DNA from: Chaetoceros tenuissimus
Taxonomy: Eukaryota; Bacillariophyta; Thalassiosirophyceae; Chaetocerotales; Chaetocerotaceae
NCBI GenBank assembly: GCA_021927905.1
Contig: BLLK01000069.1
Location: 2,976,001-3,040,000, forward strand
Reading direction: 5' to 3'
DNA: 64,000 nucleotides
Position 1 is the first letter of the stretch. The number at the start of each line of letters is the position of its first letter. A program made the position numbers and the translations under genes. Shown piece by piece: positions 63,101 through 64,000 of the stretch. Under the pieces are notes generated by a model, which was not told the DNA's origin, did no database searches, and worked only from the letters and a program-made list of their open reading frames with translations.

Positions 63101-64000
63101 TTCACTCCTCCTACAACAGAACTCACGCTTGGAAAAATGCCTTCCACAAGGATATCATTTTTATACTGAAACTGAAGATTTGATTCGAAATATCTATGAT
63201 CTTCCCCTATTCCTACAGAAACGGACAAAATATCTTCTTTACTCTGTGGAGGACTCATACATTCAATCTTGGAAGAAGTAATCCATCGACCTTGAACTAA
63301 GTCATTTCCGAATTTGCAAGTGATGCGAGGGTCATCAAAGAACCCCCGTCCAATTACCAATATAGACGATGCACCACTGACTGGTCCACTATCAGGAACT
63401 AGGCTCGCGATATCAAAGCCTTGGGAGACAATACCTTCATCATCGATAGAATTCGATTTCGTAGTAAAGATATTTTCAATTTGCTTGTAACGAAATGTGA
63501 AAAAGTTTCCTTCATCGATTCCATTTGATAATCCAATTCTAACATACTGAGTGTTCTCATCTGGTGACTGCATTAAAGGAGGAACAGAGCATACAACCAT
63601 TGTGCAATTGTCATCTACAACAGCTCCTATAGGAATCTTAATCTCGAAATCTTTTTGAACAAAGATACAAATGAAATTGTTGCAGTCTTTTGTCAGTGTC
63701 TCATCCTCCAAAGTCATTGAAACATTAGTCTCCGTCTTGAAGTATCCAGTGCTAGGATGAATGGATTTTACAATTGGCAACGATTCATCGACATATTCAA
63801 GTTCAATTTTTTGCCACGATAGCGTGCGATTCTCAAAAGTTTTGTTGTCTGTAAGCAAATATGTCAGTGATGGATCCATCACTCCTTCATTCAATGATTC
63901 CTCTTTTGCTGCATAGGAATACAACACGATTGAATCCATACACAGAGAAAGCGACTCCAAATTTCCCTGCACAGTGATATTCGACGTAAAGTCCAAAATG
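45157..64000 (-). CDS. Giant IPT/TIG-repeat membrane protein (>6,270 aa, 5' end outside window)
   Basis: One minus-strand frame, without any intron I can see, runs from the window edge to a stop at 45157. From N to C: about 45 tandem IPT/TIG (immunoglobulin-like) domains (64000 to ~51600), many starting I..I.P..G...GGT and holding a Cys pair; a Cys-rich block of GCC2/GCC3-like repeats (~51580-49880, e.g. CPIGYFCPDFG); one more IPT-like unit (~49710-49580); a large ectodomain; a multi-pass membrane region (~47545-46030); and a ~290-residue cytosolic tail with a CFKC...CLNC zinc-finger-like pair. This is a cell-surface receptor or adhesion layout, broadly like plexins and fibrocystin in domain content. 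Function is unknown. Adhesion, gamete or flagellum-related roles are guesses. The first visible codon is not a start. Confidence 0.85.
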   Translation of the reverse strand, partial: ILDFTSNITVQGNLESLSLCMDSIVLYSYAAKEESLNEGVMDPSLTYLLTDNKTFENRTLSWQKIELEYVDESLPIVKSIHPSTGYFKTETNVSMTLEDETLTKDCNNFICIFVQKDFEIKIPIGAVVDDNCTMVVCSVPPLMQSPDENTQYVRIGLSNGIDEGNFFTFRYKQIENIFTTKSNSIDDEGIVSQGFDIASLVPDSGPVSGASSILVIGRGFFDDPRITCKFGNDLVQGRWITSSKIECMSPPQSKEDILSVSVGIGEDHRYFESNLQFQYKNDILVEGIFPSVSSVVGGVNVTILVNQGLGSDDDFICRFGFFHQTIGTFLNSSALSCASPPGLSGTTMNVAVSRNGGHDFSDSTRSLQYYSNPVIYSLNPPSGYADRENLVKISVSLSQQFELPDHLRRCVVKDELIIPVYQSPEEIHCIIPLALGEKSVDISISLDEDGIIRSAARTFAFLEPFRITSISPSTSPTSGGSSILLFGENIFFQESSSCMFGDKMVKAYYVGTDKVSCKTPQYHVGQVPLYFSHDGDNFTFTGFFIDYYDVSDESDFHTDLDHTFEEQSNPIVLNTYVSNIDDQSLSIGVIGENFRQSENLICNFGSKQAQVLWISSFQIECFVAISWYPQIASIAVSNNGLDFVYENVEFGTSRLTVEKVYHNITSGFIVASGFSIDVDEKFTCLINNQSALIKVISTNELHCSFTAYREVDQVVLKLCANGACSEDYNVTITQMIYVEDPIPLNGPIAGGTEVRFGLERNVTSRSKCRFGTKHVSIQKLNMDTYYCKAPSVSSPNTVNFDVSFDGINFVDSLFQFTYWENITLYKLKPQRIRNGSDQRGIQILGSKFEEQLPIYCHFNEDMTTKGIRQSSSQVWCSLPNLPPGKVKVSLSFDNQTMFDESLTLTIVPRIELQSIYPHSGPAGTQVEICASYIPLGEQYFCIFGADQVSGLLSRHNCLQCVAPSRSIGRVDKIAIKSNSQGRIESSLNFTYQSIVLESISPVILQKNTKQFELNVKGSGFEYLPLDSFCRIGDNFSKTLKIDSTKRLVCFFTDFDQNENTTFGIENRFMSLMAKDISIDIVDAPELVSIHPAWMVHGSLQNIIEVKGRNIGSPLFHCVIGNISSTSAIITSKDSALCFFDSCSFESSMLRVTNDGVTLSRGFQDVECRAPMTASLVTPKSGLLGSTVNITGTNFKHGVQCVFGSDVVQADLISSNLIICRLPQFTNRLWKDQINIIQDGRNVSVADNHLDFNMVDLQVASISPTFASVSGGTNITITLDKGTSSQVSHCIFNNVYVNATAASVDDKTIFCVTPQSNTSGTVRLALSSNGHDATITSSPFEYIEDMIIHTITPELVSELGDTTVEVHGENFPRVDGLRCLIGNISVDARWLSNELVECDVPQMMPGDYDFKTLYGKSQLIESADSGQEIKVFPAIRLKSILPSMGWKSDDSRVLIKGTNFFNSSKLTCKFDVSHTMAIFQSRHIIECLAPRQLSSTSVNFSLAVNGRSVSNSLSYSHIEEPIIESVQPLFLSIEGGTLRVITRTPLYRNEDESLETVECFIGTIRQEAIYMNTTAVECQYPQGKKGATVSLSIKYSDGYVIWKQEKMEYVEPFIVKKVHILDEYKKFFMVLIHGENFERALDQGLFCRHDGDLSFHDVSRISSTNLMCKVPKFEITDNSVIEIWTSKDSAPTHRMDVSTKDIVSLRSLSPNIGITGNYHNLTVYGNGFLSFENMACSFDSHMIVPANVITSSILSCLVPANSKSRDVRVEILVYDSVKLSSERPLYFSIVDLQVASISPTFASISGGTNITITLDKGTSSQVSHCIFNNVYVNATAASVDDKTIFCVTPQSNTSGTVRLALSSNGHDATITSSPFEYIEDMIIHTITPELVSELGDTTVEVHGENFPRVDGLRCLIGNVSVNARWLSSELVECDVPQMMPGDYVFGIASLFQKSFLNSHLKLHPAFQLRGSSINERNGVLFLDFEISQKRDFSDAFCLFRDISSPVILHNGNLSCQLPQMLIQQDIDLVQSYFIFNDATVSRSLMIETPIPPIITGISPRKARSLSKVTIRILGNFEKFVANNNAELGMCRFNGVIAALSIENERAVTCPMVLKEGSGVVPVAVTFDGGLIWSNPIDLQILEPLKISLLEPIRLSTQEGGSATLNLANCVQDEPLSCFVGTKSEPRSVTWMGVCQVKCTLPPHYPGPSTMFITNGKKEDIVASAPIYYHDEPRIYNFIPQTVPMSGGTVVEILGMDLDILLEPKCHFGSIVVNGTIVSRDRFRCSSPKVQRPQISSFSVSDSTAFSWVSKKGFQFMKPMVVITNEYDYSRQGFVLKGSHLNNTRSLWCRSKKKNGEHEHPLLVLNLTSTSGFCPSSVPLDMQGDEITHLEISSDNHHWIKVKPPFFKEIVEITSIYPLEGASSGGTNVVFEISEVESIPVFHCEFGSVLVEAEQKTSDSFICTSPKFRKESSETIVPLTIHSSLPLAGVTRYSFQYRDPCRLIHINPIFLHGGDSMTIHGFNFRSGVDYFCSFGFVDVKGEVINTSTLRCDSPLFMEGDARFSVRSEFHEECHHDSPELYSNIHFAPKVSIGTVRPSIVVQNTTKNLTIFGNGFQSEYQKFCMIGTQQIAATVVSNSELCCHFPLSFWRGKTSFSLGISGSLNQVDVNIIDQAVIHSLFPDRLAFNHPTKLEVTGAKFVRTGQIFCAFGIKKHLYPARWISSERVLCDAPMMNDLATESFPIPVSLTLNSGNDFTNELNIKRKNEMRLISPKEMIGFPYIRHKIEVQVDGLNDFGSVYHCDVQGVVTIAEIQDKRTVRCLLPTLTIGDYEVYLVQDYTDRILIGSLSLQKMPLIQSITPDHVYKEATAEIRILGSNLENIHYCVFDGINEHHVKAASYIDNTTIFCESPWSRNNEMYQVGLSSDGHNIAQTNRVFRIVDKPIAFVIEPSKIFGDSNYTVNVHGMNFVNTKDLVCKIDSVLTEAAFVTPIHMKCFPGMLRPGYKTLSISTNGIHFVKVRNKIHVRPLVEIINVHPNFSSVSGGELVTVTLSNDFEHSKTLKCHFGSESVPAIYYERNKVACRSASLAFESWTKLKVSMDGIFLHKEIPFKFVTPPIITSLQPREGKLEGGDLLRVDLVELDLDLGHELICLFSPKQVVKPIFVGMSYVECLSPPSLFPTQNSVSVSVHYSVSEYTLYDGPEFTYIKLPALHSIVPSFGPINGGTTLVISGNSFPEQVDFLCLFNGISTVAVVVNENEIRCTSPRVQRHGKVLVELSSIDGTLQTSNSSIYFDFLPLPTINNFFPIEGSFWGGTKVKLFGSGFQTKYPGSLRCKFGDGTSPAKYVNENEIVCKTPSLNGRENLGENVTVGLTLNGVDFHVTSQKYFKYVGDNRIIAITPTAGPLSGGTRTSITILSTYNIESSRQVECHFGNVSVPALGVTTLGQLWNVQCLTPAKTIQVSGPVSVDFSINDGNDKTTSTIMYHYRPNPIVASVRPSYGFISGGENVVFRGKNFYKSLHLSCMFGKYPAVRTLWVSTEELHCTTPKLRHEYNASLSVSMSKITALTDQFGSISYSFRNMPIFDAINLNTLHADGRDELIIQGQNLEKAQYCRLGIFGREVPVLTANETQVVCRMLYHPSDLIQYQRNLGLFISFQGDFVPTNFILSYKFPDYSESFDQMPIRPILSSIEPQFTNSFGREWITVRGANFSNLPGLFCLFDGIKQEAIFISRTEIKCLTPVLAPGLHNVHVVNSFTANSTSSQRLRINFDTTISSIYPSFGPMDGGTSVNVNGRFAMNNQTSQIVTCHFGNEESPGVLLSSTAIQCVSPPYYKEVAVTLSISFGTNPRSESSILFSYRRQLLVTSIKPSNGNLKGGTRIIVQGQYFEETDQLSCRFGLNTIVDAFYISSTSLLCLSPSTNSLGPVDVHVSSNGLDFSPSSIPFTYTEIQILSISPSFTLLSTVDEDSDISILTTTKLQGQSYFCLFSSMMVRASVSDEATLKCRIPKYLHGSINIRIGTGSSDHDVHVSNSVEYNILPHPQILKVVLKRREMSRNLDLFIFGNNFHRTNLYKCEVNGMRVEGIFINSKVITCLLPLLRYEGTLQIRVSPNGQQFYLMDYVEISDILVASTNLLMAPNGTFASNHHLSNFSLCDPGSFAPREGLSRCFLCPIGYFCPDFGTIKPKICTPGKVCDSLGLVNPITSCPKGHYCLEGTKSKMSSSLLHSSDWIVDKKTGVATIRRGESEFEIYNRSLPESGMFTIEHFPGKVVQAEQPIVCSIGFYCLEGVSSPFSRVGDFSTPQPCFDGYFCPRGSWSPQGSGPCKSGFFCPSDRTAVECPIGHFCPGVANVKPTPCLPGTFANATGMAVCHLCEVGHICPNSTMTTPVLCPEGYICDSKGLSIPDKPCTPGFICHIGTSTSDDQSTVLSKPYPCPSGTFCLGGVAHNITNDWHPNHDQGKYSPQACLEGYYCEEGSSFPTAPCFPGHYCPPGSSQPEPNPVGTYSEEGAIVPILCPPNTYAPNIGSSECSPCPAGYSCREYGTSIPSICNQGSYRGAADSVACKPCPPATYLPYKGASDISECLPVLSGRVSVKKGVQNLTKTTTCDGSYICSLGTQGFNQYDHKCASGHFCDLETSPLDEFNNLCERGYHCKRGTSEKLKKQEICLNGEFCPDGSSISSAKQNLCPRQSSSKPGSGFLLNCSIQKVDICDKTQVNNLNPGEDNFYYDEKLLSIADSTSTGRKSEVMALKKIVPYEAPSTLKWRNETVEVFRTCPTIAISRNISSWIQEDITLIGRNFHRSSSLKCRFRVMGTEGINNDTEASFSVTTAATFISTTRIKCTMPDLDQVEMLIEAHGKQNPSCIAHYDGNVYFKGSCNHDSDDNCVGSYFRNDRHVRHFSILIPCTDEEISSEQCENDPFDGFYVNPCYSASFVLDASNDGTKFSGDEIFIPFTADTSIAKLNNFRHFVIPSTTAKIKFVKPTSFQTKADSGMLLQALLNIHQSKCSKKIWKEEGIMSRENDWIRLPFMNQAQITLDWTKIPAHFRYNEHFTLSLFASPSRCDEFICTDDDKTHSLTEMMPCSKPIRLPSWFTSSNVNKHQHLNLTMIALDDVIFKIEVHILDGMYLPLTNLFRNTVNITSTRPRRDKADNNFRKLSPYISWEERKIPMEYFFGVRLDNSKVISPPMNLPPRWKDFERGRVLVSMNSTVDNPSPSIKDRQASSLESSSFWENPFSNTYEAKEATDAFAETFHGLFVQTSDGSYEYDLQSLLLPYLPFFSNCREFDSYIPLTHAIASDDCQLPGIEKLHPIDWWRRRYGPLPHPDDIKPIGPLDIGQFYPLADWCERKLYCDYEEDLHVQDVTPRWFEAPSGTSLFSIIRDPINYAQYTGRNSTKSSVDDSGGQKYIQSIDLFDTFIPVKVNRVEDRSDCRSNCIPRKLTLDISYYQMTKKAKRLVAINLFLDDFDTDVQTSRYEMDLRFYPLNYQELIVKFAFTKEIFILLFSLIGLSTVALSVFYWLVVRLTTRIDIPPKLKFWSTLHLIFPQALSGFSIGLIPIVFLTAFAVFIVQDYRTFPMNFIPIFETTRLHYMDKSINPHLLEATKKGRLGLSLLGISIILLFEGSKMFVPRRNSKREKEIELSRFKDAKKTLIWDSIQWRRSNLILCSILMGILLVIIVEWSYWSSFGTYIWEAIIFLKILNIVLGMAVDRQTNELLLSTPIMTAMSLIEVIVTLSAVDFVDFLLSYVVGFGFLILERLYISPYQDSVLDWIAFKFSMCLKLSKSLLAKYGLFEDIKETNGDEHESQEMEGTVEPIIGSFGGYCSETLTLLYVPFVICLLMLFRDDLEMPERYGIKEQDMEYYALFALMIIPFQIASDVFLQSALELFHGWKIYDYLVYTRYRFLQRETKWKGFEDSLDECISDSVRTMDHMCFSSQFYMMMTIHVNGILYLVLGIQMISRARHNLFGDPATPLIIGVLVLTTAILKKILISVSLFLGIWRIRHENTAWHAGINDTGAVKLPDWDNIKGASHEAFEMNKRISSDSFRHKFLNYNRSWLIEQLPSILTPRTVRRSKPFLTNQVARVIQSLNGDISSDSESEDEPNIFVDTVSMSPEANTLLKDWHASAKRRLKLKESVLDLIERGKGSHCFKCSSKKSLKVQTLLSLEEMDARFKDSGSNAEVDIALWKQFWFKTMKYQTICLNCLSKTNEEEDVRPKYDAVELQRTSTDVRMLKSWLAGARSNLGKAIDVSDDDSNESLYDEFSWKKEKISLNPNSELMLLKWLRTARTRV
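46030..47545 (-). other. Multi-pass membrane region of the giant protein
   Basis: About ten hydrophobic segments, beginning IFILLFSLIGLSTVALSVFY and ending near GVLVLTTAILKKILISVSLF. The interhelix motif GSKMFVPRRNSKREKEIEL is strongly charged. I do not recognise the family of this region. Confidence 0.65.
49880..51580 (-). other. Cys-rich GCC2/GCC3-like block of the giant protein
   Basis: About 560 residues with repeated C-P-x-G-x-Y/F-C patterns (GYFCP, GHYCLEG, GYFCPRG, GYYCEEGS, GHYCPPGS), typical of ephrin-receptor-like GCC2/GCC3 repeats. It separates the tandem IPT array from the membrane-proximal ectodomain. Confidence 0.8.
58173..58635 (-). repeat. Internal duplication in giant gene, copy B
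   Basis: This 463-bp segment, covering parts of two consecutive IPT domains, is nearly identical to 59778-60240 at a constant offset of 1605 bp (535 codons). By eye I count about six differences, three near each end; the central ~330 bp look identical. Confidence 0.88.
59778..60240 (-). repeat. Internal duplication in giant gene, copy A
   Basis: Partner of 58173-58635. The matched protein reads VASISPTFAS(V/I)SGGTNIT through LVECDVPQMMPGDY. All other IPT domains in the array are far more diverged from each other. Confidence 0.88.

Noticed and set aside
1-64000. tRNA, rRNA, CRISPR arrays, virus-like or LTR elements
   Set aside because: I looked for conserved tRNA T-loop sequence, repeat-spacer arrays, long terminal repeats and reverse transcriptase or integrase motifs and found none.

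Overview
The window looks like nuclear DNA of a diatom. Three things point there. First, two fucoxanthin-chlorophyll a/c light-harvesting genes are present. Second, at least six predicted products begin with a signal peptide ending in an ASAFAP-like cleavage motif (ALAFAP, ASAFS, SAAAFAP, ASALSF, YSFLF, CFGFTP), the signature of proteins imported into a four-membrane plastid. Third, the genes carry short GT-AG introns of about 66-89 nt. The AT-rich composition would suit a centric diatom such as Chaetoceros, but the genus is only a guess. I found no tRNA, rRNA, CRISPR array or virus-like element.

Layout. 1-5.9 kb: 5' part of a PP2C phosphatase, a plastid DUF819 membrane protein and a kinesin-6-like motor. 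6-9.1 kb: a plastid EamA transporter and a plastid FMN-binding-split/DUF2470 protein. 9.6-13.6 kb: two small proteins with related ends, flanking a U7-type Lsm11-like gene and a 689-bp MITE inserted 77 bp upstream of its start. 14-20.2 kb: tRNA-dihydrouridine synthase, histidinol dehydrogenase, an unknown membrane protein and a TruC-like pseudouridine synthase that overlaps it tail-to-tail. 20.3-27.7 kb: sulfotransferase, a double UBZ-like zinc-finger protein, a four-exon trypsin-like protease and a cationic amino-acid transporter. 27.9-29.8 kb: a membrane-anchored TIR-like protein followed by a broken reading frame. 30.1-38.8 kb: a SLAC1/TDT-type anion channel with a very long disordered N-terminus, 2.1 kb of sparse DNA with a small spliced ORF, and a PH-domain protein kinase. 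39-40.5 kb: a head-to-head pair of near-identical FCP genes. 41.4-45.1 kb: an ADP/ATP translocase-like carrier and a bZIP factor. 45.2-64 kb: one intronless frame of more than 6,270 codons encoding about 46 IPT/TIG domains, a Cys-rich GCC2/GCC3-like block, a multi-pass membrane region and a cytosolic tail; its 5' end lies outside the window.

Most multi-exon genes were joined by matching GT-AG introns to protein-family continuity; each join keeps the frame. The genes are not an operon. Linked themes are plastid function (FCPs, DUF819, EamA, DUF2470, HDH), RNA modification and processing (Dus, TruC, Lsm11) and membrane or cell-surface proteins. The most unusual items are the giant IPT protein with an apparent gene-conversion tract inside it, the homogenised FCP pair, the MITE, and the TIR-like locus.
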